Below are positions 1 through 7,291 of a stretch of 22,947 nucleotides of DNA, one piece after another. How positions within the stretch are numbered: the stretch's first letter is position 1; every line of letters begins with the position of its first letter. A program made the position numbers and the translations under genes. Origin of the DNA: Candidatus Zixiibacteriota bacterium. GTDB lineage: Bacteria > Zixibacteria > MSB-5A5 > GN15 > FEB-12. The notes under the pieces were generated by a model. That model made no database searches. It was not told the origin of the DNA and was given only the letters and a program-made list of their open reading frames with translations. Location: NCBI GenBank assembly GCA_018816665.1, contig JAHIVM010000052.1, positions 1 through 22,947 of the forward strand, read 5' to 3'.

Positions 1-1607
1 TACGGCTCGTACTGTTCGCCGGCACTGGCCAGCACCACCGGAAAGTCGGCGATCAGCTCGATCACGCGCTGCTCTTCCGCCCCCACGAGAACGGAGCAAT
101 CCACCTCACCCGTGATGTCTTTACCGAACCGCCGCATGAGGGCGCACAGGCGGGCGTGGGTGTATTGCAGATAGGGGCCGGTTTCACCTTCAAAGCTCAG
201 CACTTCCTCCCATTGGAAGTCAACATCCTTCTGACGGCGCACCGAAAGCTGTGAAAACAGTACGGCACCCACACCAACGTGAAGCGCGGTTTCATCGATC
301 GTGGGCAGCGCGGGGTTTTTTTCTTTGATCTTCTCCTTGACCAGGTCCCGAGCCTGTCCGATCACGTCCTCCAGCAACACCGTGTTGCCGCGACGAGTCG
401 ACATGGTTTTGCCGCCGAACCGAACCCAGCCGAATTCGACATGACGAGTCCGTCCGCTCATGCGATCGGACCCCGGGCGCTTCTCGGCTTTCTCGAGCAT
501 GTCGATAACCATGAAGCACTGCCTGAAGTGATCCGCCTGAGCGCTGTTCACCACGTACAGCGACTGATCAAACCCATGATACTTCTCCCAGCGATACACC
601 AGACCTGCCAGGTCGCGGGTGGCGTACAACGTAGCGCCATCGGATTTCCTCAGCAGCAGCGGCGGCAGATTGGTTTCCTCGGGCAGATGCACAACCAACG
701 CACCCTGGGACTCCTCGGCCAGTCCGGCTTTGCTCAGTCGTTCAATAACCGGTTCCATGCGATCGTTGAGATCGGCCTCGCCGTAGACCCAGTCGAATTC
801 CACGCCGAGTAAATCGTAGACCCGTTCAAACTCTTCGTAGGATACTTTCTTGAATGTCTCCCATAGCTTGACGGCATCCGGGTCACCGGTTTCAAGCTGT
901 TTGAAAGCATCGCGGGCTTCATCCTCGAGCGACGTGTCTGCCTCAGCTTCACTGTGAAAACGGACGTAGAGATCAACCAAATTTTTGACGGCATTGCCCT
1001 TGAGCGTGTCATCGCTGCCCCATTTGCGGAAAGCGACAATCATTTTGCCGAATTGCGTCCCCCAGTCGCCGGGGTAGTTGATTCCCACTACACTGTAGCC
1101 CAGCTTCCTGAATATCAGGCGAAGGGAGTTGCCGATAACGGTCGATCTAAGATGTCCGACTCCAAACGGCTTGGCAATGTTTGGCGATGAATACTCCACC
1201 AGGCAGGTTTTCCCATGGCCGACGGGGCTGTCTCCAAAGCGGTTTCCTTTGGACAGCACTTCGCGGACCGTCTCCCCGGCCAGTGAGGCGGGATCAATCT
1301 GCGCGTTGAGGAATCCTCCCGTTGCCACGCAGGTCATCAAAGAACCACCCTCCAGCGACGAGAGTTGCCGGTTTGTCTCAACGGCGATGACGGCGGCAAT
1401 TGCCGGGGGCTTGTCTTTCAGCAACCCGGCGTAGCGGAACACCGGCAGAGCAAACCGCCCCATCGAGGCGTCTTTCGGCTTGGCCAGCGCCTCATACACG
1501 GCAACCTCGGTGAGTTCATCGGTCTCACCCGCAACATCCGGATATATCTTGCGGAAAGCCTGTGCCGTTGCTTGCGCAAACAGGCTCTTGTACTTGTCTT
1601 TTTCCAT
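1..1607 (-). CDS. argS: Arginyl-tRNA synthetase, C-terminus cut by window edge
   Basis: Class I aminoacyl-tRNA synthetase that charges tRNA-Arg in the cytoplasm. About 535 codons are visible and the frame runs off the left edge, so the C-terminal anticodon-binding domain is incomplete. The class I signature reads SSPNIAKPFGVGHLRS (HIGH motif as GVGH), and the second signature is MSTRRG, the usual ArgRS form of KMSKS. The N-terminal Arg-tRNA additional domain precedes the HIGH motif. The ATG at 1605-1607 follows a short AGGA-like sequence. The gene lies 145 bp downstream of the MFS gene on the same strand. That gap holds two short palindromes (TTGACGTCAA and GATAATTATC) but no promoter I would defend. 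The family assignment is secure. Confidence 0.95.
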   Translation of the reverse strand, partial: MEKDKYKSLFAQATAQAFRKIYPDVAGETDELTEVAVYEALAKPKDASMGRFALPVFRYAGLLKDKPPAIAAVIAVETNRQLSSLEGGSLMTCVATGGFLNAQIDPASLAGETVREVLSKGNRFGDSPVGHGKTCLVEYSSPNIAKPFGVGHLRSTVIGNSLRLIFRKLGYSVVGINYPGDWGTQFGKMIVAFRKWGSDDTLKGNAVKNLVDLYVRFHSEAEADTSLEDEARDAFKQLETGDPDAVKLWETFKKVSYEEFERVYDLLGVEFDWVYGEADLNDRMEPVIERLSKAGLAEESQGALVVHLPEETNLPPLLLRKSDGATLYATRDLAGLVYRWEKYHGFDQSLYVVNSAQADHFRQCFMVIDMLEKAEKRPGSDRMSGRTRHVEFGWVRFGGKTMSTRRGNTVLLEDVIGQARDLVKEKIKEKNPALPTIDETALHVGVGAVLFSQLSVRRQKDVDFQWEEVLSFEGETGPYLQYTHARLCALMRRFGKDITGEVDCSVLVGAEEQRVIELIADFPVVLASAGEQYEP

Positions 1608-1752
1608 ATTTCCTGTAACGTTCGTTTACAATAAGCCTGTAATATCTAAGAATCGCCGCCCAAGAGCAACGATAATTATCCTCGTCGCCCGGCGGCGGCT
1701 GTTTGACGTCAACCCTTTGCTATTGTTGACGATGCGGGAGTGGGGCGGAGTC

Positions 1753-3087
1753 TTAGTACATCCGCGAGGCGTGCGCATCTTTTGGAATGTGCCAGCCGGG
1801 ACCGTCGACATTCCGACGCTCCACACCACGGAAGAAAAACCAGTATACAAGCGATGACAGAATGTACAGGACAATAGAGATATTGAAAGTGAACGTGTAC
1901 CCGTAGGATTCAATACAATGTCCGCCCAGAGCCACCGAAAACATCCAGGACCCGGTCCAGGAAACCATCAGCAGAGCGTTAACCAAACCCTGCTCGGATT
2001 TCTCCGAAAGCTCCATTCCGAAGTTCGTGCTGATCGGTACGCCCATGTTCATCAGCGCACCGCGAATGACAAAGGCCGGAACCACCAGCGCCAGTGCGTA
2101 GCTGTATGACAGCACCAGCATGAAAGGCATCGAGGCCAGTTGGGTCCACACGATTGTACGCACCAGTCCCAGCCGCTTGGTAAGAAAGGGACCACTGAGC
2201 GTTCCGATGAGCATACCCAGTGAGAGTAGAATGAAGTAGAATCCAATCATATCCGGCGACAGGTTGAATCGGTCGCGATAGTAGAGATTCAGAAACGGAA
2301 TGATCAGTCCGGCACCGGAGCCAATCAGGAAGTTGGCCAGCGTGATTTTGACGTAAAAACGCCCCCTTCGTTTCAGCTGATCCAGGCTGAAGGATATGCG
2401 GTTTTCCTCCGCCGATGGCGGTGCCGCCTTGATCAGGGCAAACGGAATCAACGCGATCAGGCTGATTCCGATACCGATCCAGAGCGTGTAGCGGTAGCCA
2501 ATCACAATATCGCCGGTGACGTCACCCAGGAAGGTCACCAGGTTGCCCGACCCAAACGACCCCGCCATACCCGCAAACAGATGGGTTGCAAAAGAGAACG
2601 AAAACAGATGCGTACGTTCCCTTCGGGTGGAGTTGCGCATGTAGAACGGCCCTCCCGCGACCCGGTAGAACGAAAACGCCGTGCCGGCCAGAAACGCAAA
2701 ACCCAACAGGTATTCGAGATGCTCGACCGAGGTAAGTACTACCGAAAAAACGCCAAACAAAACAGTGCTCACCAGCAGGATAGGTTTGAGACGCATCCGA
2801 CTGAGCAGCATGGCGGCCGGAATGGCCACCGCCGTCATCCCCACCGCACGAAAGGAATTGATGACGCCGATATCCCCCTCGACAAAGCCCAGCTCTTTGA
2901 GATACAAATTGAACAGCAGTTGAAATACGCTGAAATTGATGCCGATCAGGAATGAACCGAGAAGATACAGGCGGGCATTGCGCGAAAAGAGCCGAACACT
3001 GGCGGCGTAGTCGGCCAGATCACGATGAATTCTGGCCCGCAAACCGTATGCCGATCGGTCGCCCTGTCCGTCCTGCCGCTTTGCCAT
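1753..3087 (-). CDS. Major facilitator superfamily transporter
   Basis: Inner-membrane protein of about 444 residues with some 12 hydrophobic segments in two six-helix halves, separated by a polar loop near the middle. After helix 2 there is an MFS-like basic turn (LLSRMRLKPI). The N-terminus before helix 1 is polar and basic, as expected for a cytoplasmic start. I chose the ATG at 3087. A GGAGG lies 13 nt upstream, which is rather far. A TTG at 3114 would place that GGAGG inside the gene and add 9 residues. The gene has its own promoter (3170-3198) and an mRNA leader with a stable hairpin. The substrate cannot be inferred: the neighbours, argS and pabA/trpG, give no hint. It could be an efflux or a nutrient carrier. 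Confidence 0.85.
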   Translation of the reverse strand: MAKRQDGQGDRSAYGLRARIHRDLADYAASVRLFSRNARLYLLGSFLIGINFSVFQLLFNLYLKELGFVEGDIGVINSFRAVGMTAVAIPAAMLLSRMRLKPILLVSTVLFGVFSVVLTSVEHLEYLLGFAFLAGTAFSFYRVAGGPFYMRNSTRRERTHLFSFSFATHLFAGMAGSFGSGNLVTFLGDVTGDIVIGYRYTLWIGIGISLIALIPFALIKAAPPSAEENRISFSLDQLKRRGRFYVKITLANFLIGSGAGLIIPFLNLYYRDRFNLSPDMIGFYFILLSLGMLIGTLSGPFLTKRLGLVRTIVWTQLASMPFMLVLSYSYALALVVPAFVIRGALMNMGVPISTNFGMELSEKSEQGLVNALLMVSWTGSWMFSVALGGHCIESYGYTFTFNISIVLYILSSLVYWFFFRGVERRNVDGPGWHIPKDAHASRMY

Positions 3088-3135
3088 CCCTAGTATGCCG
3101 CCTCCAGTAAACAATCCGACGCAGTGGTAGCCGTC

Positions 3136-3153
3136 GTCCGGGTCTGCCCGGAC
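3136..3153 (-). other. Perfect 7-bp hairpin in the MFS gene leader
   Basis: GTCCGGG and CCCGGAC are separated by a four-base loop (3143-3146). The hairpin falls between the predicted -10 box and the MFS start. It has no T-run on either side, so it is not a typical intrinsic terminator. It may stabilise or regulate the transcript. Confidence 0.5.
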
Positions 3154-3169
3154 TCAAGAGAGGGATAAC

Positions 3170-3198
3170 AACATACGCAATTATCGAAGGATACTCAA
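3170..3198 (-). promoter_or_regulatory. Sigma70-type promoter of the MFS gene
   Basis: On the minus strand TTGAGT (3193-3198) is separated by 17 bp from TATGTT (3170-3175). Transcription would start near 3163, giving a leader of about 76 nt before the ATG at 3087. The site lies just downstream of the pabA/trpG stop, so the transporter need not depend on that operon. Confidence 0.5.
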
Positions 3199-3212
3199 CG
3201 TCTGGTTGCAGA

Positions 3213-3833
3213 TCATTGCCCGGCGGTCCAGGCCGCAGCCAGATCAATGAAGTTCCGCAGGATCTGTCGGCCATCCGGCGTGAGAATCGATTCAGGATGA
3301 AACTGTACGCCCCACAACGGCTCCCGGCGGTGTTCGAAGGCCATTATCGAACCGTCGGCAACTCGCGCGTTGACGCGGAACTCCTCGGTCAGAGTTCCCG
3401 GCCTGACCACCAGGGAATGATATCGTGTAGCGCGCAACGGCGAACCGATTCCCCTGAACAACCCGGTGCCATCGTGTTCGATGTCTGAGGTCTTGCCATG
3501 CATCAGTTCCGGAGCGTAATCCAGCTCAGCACCGTGGACCTGAGCGATGGCCTGATGCCCCAAACAGACGCCCAGCACGGGAACTGCTCCGACGGCTGCC
3601 CGGACCACATCATTGAGAACACCGGCCTGTTCCGGTCGACCCGGCCCCGGCGACAGCACAATACCAGTGGCCCTCAGAGCGAGTACCTCAGCCACTGAGA
3701 TTTCATCGTTGAGTGCGGTTGTGACACGGGCGCCCAATTCGCCCAGATACTGCACGAGATTGAAGGTGAAGGAATCGTGGTTGTCCAGAATGAAGACCGT
3801 CGGACGCTGATCCCGCTCAGGATCGGAAGTCAT
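3213..3833 (-). CDS. pabA/trpG: Anthranilate/aminodeoxychorismate synthase glutaminase subunit
   Basis: Class I glutamine amidotransferase of 206 residues. It hydrolyses glutamine and passes ammonia to chorismate bound on a partner TrpE or PabB subunit, for tryptophan or folate synthesis. The catalytic triad is visible: Cys90 in GVCLGHQA, His179 and Glu181 in VQFHPES. The N-terminal DNHDSFT and the SPGPGRP loop are typical of the family. The length is full. It starts at an ATG preceded by GGAG and overlaps the end of the dapF-like gene by 17 bp, so the two are probably translationally coupled. No trpE or pabB lies in the window, so I cannot decide between the TrpG and PabA roles; many bacteria use one such protein for both. 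Confidence 0.92.
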   Translation of the reverse strand: MTSDPERDQRPTVFILDNHDSFTFNLVQYLGELGARVTTALNDEISVAEVLALRATGIVLSPGPGRPEQAGVLNDVVRAAVGAVPVLGVCLGHQAIAQVHGAELDYAPELMHGKTSDIEHDGTGLFRGIGSPLRATRYHSLVVRPGTLTEEFRVNARVADGSIMAFEHRREPLWGVQFHPESILTPDGRQILRNFIDLAAAWTAGQ

Positions 3834-4662
3834 ACTCTCCGTCCATGACGAATTGCACCGGTCCGGTCAGTTCTACGACATTCGTATCGTCGCGCCAGTT
3901 GACAGTGAGTGAGCCGGTCTCAAACACAACTTCGCACTGACGGTTCACCAGCCCCATCATGACCAGGGCGCAAACGGCCGCCGCGGCTCCGGTGCCGGAC
4001 GACCCGGTGGCACCGGCGCCCCGCTCCCAGTCAGCCACCCGGATTTTGCTCCGGTTGACGGGACGCACGAATTCAACATTGGTACCATTGGGAAACACGT
4101 CGGCGGTCTCGATCTCCGCTCCCAACTCCTGCCACTCGAAATCAAAATCATTGACGACGATAACGGTGTGCGGATTGCCTACCGCAAGGCAGGTGACGGG
4201 CAGTTCCACCGGACCGAAATTAAGCGGGCTGTTGATCAGGAATTCCTGCTCGCTCCTCACCGGAACGGCGCTGGTTTGAAACTGCGGCACGCCGAGATCG
4301 CAGCTCACGAAGTACCCGGTGTCAACGCGCTTGCCGATACGCACCTCGTCGAGCGATGTCGATGTCTCCATCACCATCTTCCGGCCCGCATCGTGATGCA
4401 GCGCCAGATGCAGGGCTGATATCCTGAGGCCGTTGCCGGATTTCTCCGCCCAGCTGCCATCGGCATTATAAATGTCAACTTTCGCCTGGGCTTTGCGACT
4501 GGCCGTGAGAAACGCTACACCGTCGCCGCCAACGCCGGACGATGGATCGCAAATAGCCTGGGCCAGATCGGGCAAACGCTGAGCCGTGATACGATTTTCG
4601 CTGCGCATCACTACCAGGAAGCTGTTGCCAAGCGCATGATATTTGTGAAACAGTATTTTCAT
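3817..4662 (-). CDS. dapF: DapF-fold protein with both catalytic cysteines replaced by serine
   Basis: A 281-residue member of the diaminopimelate epimerase family, of normal length. True DapF inverts LL-DAP to meso-DAP using two cysteine bases. Here both positions are Ser: Ser75 in EKSGNGLR (canonical MCGNGxR; codon TCC at 4438-4440) and Ser222 in TGSSGTGA (canonical xxCGTGA; codon TCC at 3997-3999). The residues that hold the substrate in the family remain: Asn13, Asn66 (YNADGS), Asn163 (GNPH), Asn195 (TNVEF) and Glu213-Arg214 (WERG). The start at 4662 matches the family N-terminus (KILFHKYHALGN). It has no Shine-Dalgarno, and a -10-like TATACT ends 7 nt upstream. An upstream ATG at 4692 lies against the terminator of the preceding gene and is less likely. 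Family membership is clear. Epimerase activity is doubtful: it may catalyse another reaction or be a binding protein. Confidence 0.88.
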   Translation of the reverse strand: MKILFHKYHALGNSFLVVMRSENRITAQRLPDLAQAICDPSSGVGGDGVAFLTASRKAQAKVDIYNADGSWAEKSGNGLRISALHLALHHDAGRKMVMETSTSLDEVRIGKRVDTGYFVSCDLGVPQFQTSAVPVRSEQEFLINSPLNFGPVELPVTCLAVGNPHTVIVVNDFDFEWQELGAEIETADVFPNGTNVEFVRPVNRSKIRVADWERGAGATGSSGTGAAAAVCALVMMGLVNRQCEVVFETGSLTVNWRDDTNVVELTGPVQFVMDGEYDFRS

Positions 4663-4669
4663 AGTTGGC

Positions 4670-4700
4670 AGTATAAAGCCTGTCGATCGCATCCGGGCAA
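4670..4700 (-). promoter_or_regulatory. Candidate leaderless promoter of the dapF-like gene
   Basis: TATACT (4670-4675, minus strand) ends 7 nt before the ATG at 4662, so transcription would begin at or next to the start codon. The best -35 match is TTGCCC (4695-4700) with a long 19-bp spacer. The upstream gene is closed by an intrinsic terminator at 4702-4728, which makes an independent promoter here reasonable. Confidence 0.4.
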
Positions 4701-4701
4701 T

Positions 4702-4728
4702 AAAAAACCCGCCCGGGGGGCGGGTTTT
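4702..4728 (-). terminator. Intrinsic terminator of the aminotransferase gene
   Basis: An 11-bp stem (4704-4714 with 4718-4728, core CCCGCCC/GGGCGGG) and a three-base loop are followed on the minus strand by six T. It lies 15 bp after the aminotransferase stop. It separates that gene from the dapF-like gene 40 bp further on. Confidence 0.85.
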
Positions 4729-4742
4729 CGATGTTCACCAGT

Positions 4743-5951
4743 CTACAAATTGTCCTTGAAGAGCTTCCCAAGACGTTTGACCCCTTCCACGAGACCCTCG
4801 GGGCTGGCATTGGAGAAATTCAGTCGCATGGTATTGTCGCCGCCACCGTTCGGGAAGAACGGCGTGCCGTACACGTAAGCAACCTTCAACTCAACTGCCT
4901 TGTCCAGCAGATCCTTGGCCGACATGTGCTTCGGCAGCTCAACCCAGAGGAACAGGCCGCCCTGGGGACGAGTCCAGGTGATGCCTTCGGGGAAGTGCTC
5001 TTCCAGCGCCCCGAGCATGATATCGCGTTTTGCCATATAGTCCTTCTTGATACGCTCAATCTGCGTGTCAAGGTGCCCCTGGGAGATGAACTCGTACAGG
5101 ACAAACTGGCAAAACGTGCTGGTGTGCAGATCCGACGCCTGTTTTACCTTTTCAAATGTCTTGATGATGTCCGCCGGGGCGTTCATCCAGGCTACACGCA
5201 AACCGGGAGCGAATGTTTTGGAAAATGTCCCCAACTCAACCACGCCGTCTCCCCCGAGCGATTTCAACATCGGCAGCGGCGTGCCCGAAAACCGGACATC
5301 GCCGTACGGGTTGTCATCGACCAGCGGAATATCGTACGCGGCAGCCAGTTCGACGAGTTGCTCGCGACGTTCCAGTGACATGGTGATACCGGTAGGATTC
5401 TGGAAGTTGGACACGGTGTAGATCAGTTTCGGGTGGAACGTTTTGATCCTTTCCTCAACCTGATCGATCAGCATCCCCTCGCTGTCCATATCCACCGTCA
5501 CATACCTGGCCTGATAGAAATTGAAGGCCTGAAGAGCTCCCACATAGGTCGGCAATTCGGTGAGGATGTAGTCTCCCGGATCAATGAAGGCCCGGGCGAG
5601 CATCTCGATGCCCTGCTGTGAACCGGACGTAATCAGAATGTTTTCGGGACCGCTCGGCGATCCCAGACGTGAGGCCCGCTCAGCAATCACTTCGCGAAGC
5701 TGTATGATGCCCTGCGAAAGTGAGTACTGCATGCTGGCCGCACCGTGCTTTTCGATTACATCGGCGGTCACCTTCTTCATGATATCCAGCGGAAACAACT
5801 CGGGCGCCGGAAGCCCGCCGGCAAATGAAATCACGCCGGGCTGTGAAGAGAACTTGAGAATCTCACGGATTATCGAGGTCGAGAGTTTCCGAACTCGATC
5901 CGGAATGATCCACTTTTCCGGATGTACTTTTTCTTCTATACCTGAAATCAC
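4743..5951 (-). CDS. PLP-dependent class I/II aminotransferase, LysN/2-aminoadipate type
   Basis: Fold-type I aminotransferase of 402 residues. The PLP-binding lysine is Lys245 in GTFSKTFAPG, Asn185 lies in NFQNPTG, and Asp213/Tyr216 in DDNPYGD would contact the cofactor ring. SFAGGLPAPELFP near the N-terminus and the QYSLSQG segment match the LysN/ARO8-like subgroup that transaminates 2-aminoadipate, aromatic and branched-chain substrates. The substrate here is not determined. The GTG at 5951 is well supported by AAAGGA 7 nt upstream. A strong promoter (6045-6073) and a structured leader of about 87 nt precede it, and a terminator follows. The downstream neighbour is the Ser/Ser DapF-like gene, and a homoaconitase-like gene lies at 22121. 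Together these raise, but do not prove, a lysine/aminoadipate role. Confidence 0.88.
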   Translation of the reverse strand: MISGIEEKVHPEKWIIPDRVRKLSTSIIREILKFSSQPGVISFAGGLPAPELFPLDIMKKVTADVIEKHGAASMQYSLSQGIIQLREVIAERASRLGSPSGPENILITSGSQQGIEMLARAFIDPGDYILTELPTYVGALQAFNFYQARYVTVDMDSEGMLIDQVEERIKTFHPKLIYTVSNFQNPTGITMSLERREQLVELAAAYDIPLVDDNPYGDVRFSGTPLPMLKSLGGDGVVELGTFSKTFAPGLRVAWMNAPADIIKTFEKVKQASDLHTSTFCQFVLYEFISQGHLDTQIERIKKDYMAKRDIMLGALEEHFPEGITWTRPQGGLFLWVELPKHMSAKDLLDKAVELKVAYVYGTPFFPNGGGDNTMRLNFSNASPEGLVEGVKRLGKLFKDNL

Positions 5952-5971
5952 TGCGTCATCCTTTCTTGAGG

Positions 5972-6035
5972 CACGCTCCCCGCACAGGGCGGGAGTGTGT
6001 CGTTCCGAAATTCAGAGTCGTCAACAAAGTTGACG
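5972..6035 (-). promoter_or_regulatory. Structured leader of the aminotransferase mRNA
   Basis: Two inverted repeats fill the predicted 5' leader. CGTCAAC/GTTGACG with an AAA loop (6019-6035) begins about 3 nt after the expected transcription start and could be an operator palindrome. An imperfect GC-rich hairpin (5972-5998) lies 20 bp before the GTG and close to the Shine-Dalgarno. No known riboswitch class is recognised. Confidence 0.4.
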
Positions 6036-6044
6036 GCGTGATCA

Positions 6045-6073
6045 AATATACAAAAATTTCCCGCCGCTGACAA
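6045..6073 (-). promoter_or_regulatory. Promoter of the aminotransferase gene
   Basis: On the minus strand TTGTCA (6068-6073), a 17-bp spacer and TATATT (6045-6050): five of six consensus bases in each box. The expected start is near 6038. It diverges from the promoter of the NifU-like gene. Confidence 0.6.
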
Positions 6074-6120
6074 CCCCTGCCCCAAAGCCGACACGACCGC
6101 GCCCTCACCCGCCTTTACAC

Positions 6121-6148
6121 TTGACACAAACAGGATAACATATATCCT
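6121..6148 (+). promoter_or_regulatory. Promoter of the NifU-like gene, probably leaderless
   Basis: A perfect TTGACA (6121-6126), a 16-bp spacer and TATCCT (6143-6148) sit 3 nt before the first ATG and 6 nt before the second (6155). No Shine-Dalgarno is present. An in-frame stop at 6122-6124 shows the gene cannot begin further upstream. Confidence 0.5.
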
Positions 6149-6151
6149 CTT

Positions 6152-6583
6152 ATGATGCCATGTAATGATATAACCGAACATCTCTGCCTGAGGCTCGATT
6201 CCGACGAACGGGTGGTAGGCTACGAGCTGAGCAAAGTCACCTGCGGCGGCAAAGTGGCCGGGCGCGGGCTTATTCGTGACTGGGTCAAGTATAAGTCCAT
6301 CAACGAGGTACTGGAGTTTCGCCCCCCAGCGGAGCCGCCCGATGCCGACCCCCACAGCCCCAACCGGGAGTTCCTTCGGCTCAAGCACCTGATTACCATT
6401 CAGTCCGCGGTAGCCGCCTATCTGGGGATACAGGATAACCGGCACAACGCACAGTGCGAGATTACTGGGATCGATTACACCCCGGACGGGGTGGAAATCC
6501 GGGCAGTTATCTCTATCACTAATTTATCCAAAAACATTAAAGCCTGTGGCGGGTGTGGCTCCAAACTTGATTCTCCGGCGTAA
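6152..6583 (+). CDS. Small divergent NifU/IscU N-terminal-like protein
   Basis: A 143-residue protein (142 if the second ATG at 6155 is used) that I align by eye to the Fe-S scaffold domain of NifU/IscU. Cys4 in CND stands for the CGD ligand. Cys31 in TCGGKVAGRG stands for the GCGSAIASS ligand and is followed by the WVKYKSINEV helix, close to WVKGKSLDEA of IscU. At the third ligand site IscU has HC; here it is His79-Leu80, so that cysteine is missing. The first roughly 35 residues of IscU are also absent, and an upstream stop shows this is not an annotation error. The C-terminus carries CGGC (Cys132, Cys135) instead. A cluster-binding or carrier role is possible but unproven. It diverges from the aminotransferase gene and precedes the lipoprotein gene. 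Confidence 0.55.
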   Translation: MMPCNDITEHLCLRLDSDERVVGYELSKVTCGGKVAGRGLIRDWVKYKSINEVLEFRPPAEPPDADPHSPNREFLRLKHLITIQSAVAAYLGIQDNRHNAQCEITGIDYTPDGVEIRAVISITNLSKNIKACGGCGSKLDSPA

Positions 6584-6594
6584 AACCTTATACT
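6567..6594 (+). promoter_or_regulatory. Promoter of the lipoprotein gene
   Basis: TTGATT (6567-6572), a 16-bp spacer and TATACT (6589-6594) overlap the end of the NifU-like gene (stop at 6583). The expected start is near 6601, about 31 nt before the GTG at 6632. Confidence 0.5.
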
Positions 6595-6631
6595 GAACCG
6601 GGCAAAAACGTTCGAAGAGTGAGGACTGCTC

Positions 6632-6964
6632 GTGACTGCACGACGTGGCATATTGCTGGTACTGCTGGCGGGGTCTTTGTTTATCGCCGGTTGTTCAATC
6701 GACGCCAAAGTTGAAGTCCGTTCAAACGGCAACTGGTCGGGCGATTTTGCCGGGACCTATCTCGAGGGATCGGGCAATCGGACGGTGAACATCCCCGATG
6801 ACCCGCCGCAGTGTGTGTCGGTCGAGCTGGAATCGAGCAACTCCTACCTGGAGGTCGAGCTGGTGGAGGACGGCGGTATGTGGCTGCTCAATCCCACCAT
6901 TGACTATCCCACCCTGCGCACCGAAACGGTCAACACCGAGATCCTCACCTGCACCGAGGAATAG
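6632..6964 (+). CDS. Small lipoprotein of unknown function
   Basis: A 110-residue protein. A basic N-terminus (TARR), a hydrophobic stretch and the lipobox IAGC at about residue 21 indicate signal peptidase II processing and lipid anchoring. The mature part is about 90 residues, rich in Glu, Asn and Ser, with two further cysteines. It looks like a small beta-rich domain exposed in the periplasm or on the cell surface. The GTG start has GAGGA 7 nt upstream. I do not recognise a family. The promoter at 6567-6594 suggests it is transcribed on its own or with read-through from the NifU-like gene. Confidence 0.75.
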   Translation: MTARRGILLVLLAGSLFIAGCSIDAKVEVRSNGNWSGDFAGTYLEGSGNRTVNIPDDPPQCVSVELESSNSYLEVELVEDGGMWLLNPTIDYPTLRTETVNTEILTCTEE

Positions 6965-7291
6965 CCGCCGTCTCCAATGGACGCTGGGTCCAGCTCCGAC
7001 GTCAACGGCTGACGTAGGGTCATACGGCCGCAGTCACTCGGCTCAAGCGGGTTGCATCTAATCTTGACAAAATGACCCAAAATTCCTTTTTTTCCATATC
7101 GGGCGATTACTTTATCCTCCGGTGACTTCGACCGACAATAGTACAATCTGGTTGAAGGCTCTAACAGACATATACATTATCGATTTCATCGAACCGCCGC
7201 GCTTTGTGCCCATACGCGGGCATCATTCCGGCGGCACCGATGTTTGGACACGACGAAAGTGATACGTGATATATAATTGGGGAGAGTTTGT
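6965..7291 (+). other. 327-bp intergenic region, no gene seen
   Basis: I see no credible coding frame on either strand. It contains a 6-bp inverted repeat ACGTCA/TGACGT (6999-7004 with 7010-7015), an isolated TTGACA (7064-7069) without a matching -10, and an AT-richer stretch (7064-7180). Possible weak promoters for the downstream gene include TTTCCA-16-TATCCT (7091-7118). None is convincing. Confidence 0.5.

Noticed and set aside
1150..1175. ArgRS HIGH motif reads GVGH instead of HVGH
   Set aside because: From memory, a group of bacterial ArgRS enzymes lacks the first His, so this is probably subtype variation rather than loss of function. The rest of the signature is normal.
1608..1752. 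Promoter or T-box leader for argS
   Set aside because: TTGACG and GATAAT are 26 bp apart, too far for one promoter, and no T-box specifier, antiterminator or terminator pattern was found here or upstream of hisS.
7272..7277. Perfect TATAAT just before the secreted repeat-protein gene
   Set aside because: A start from it would fall inside the GGGGAG ribosome site, and no -35 box lies 16-18 bp upstream. It is probably AT-rich context.
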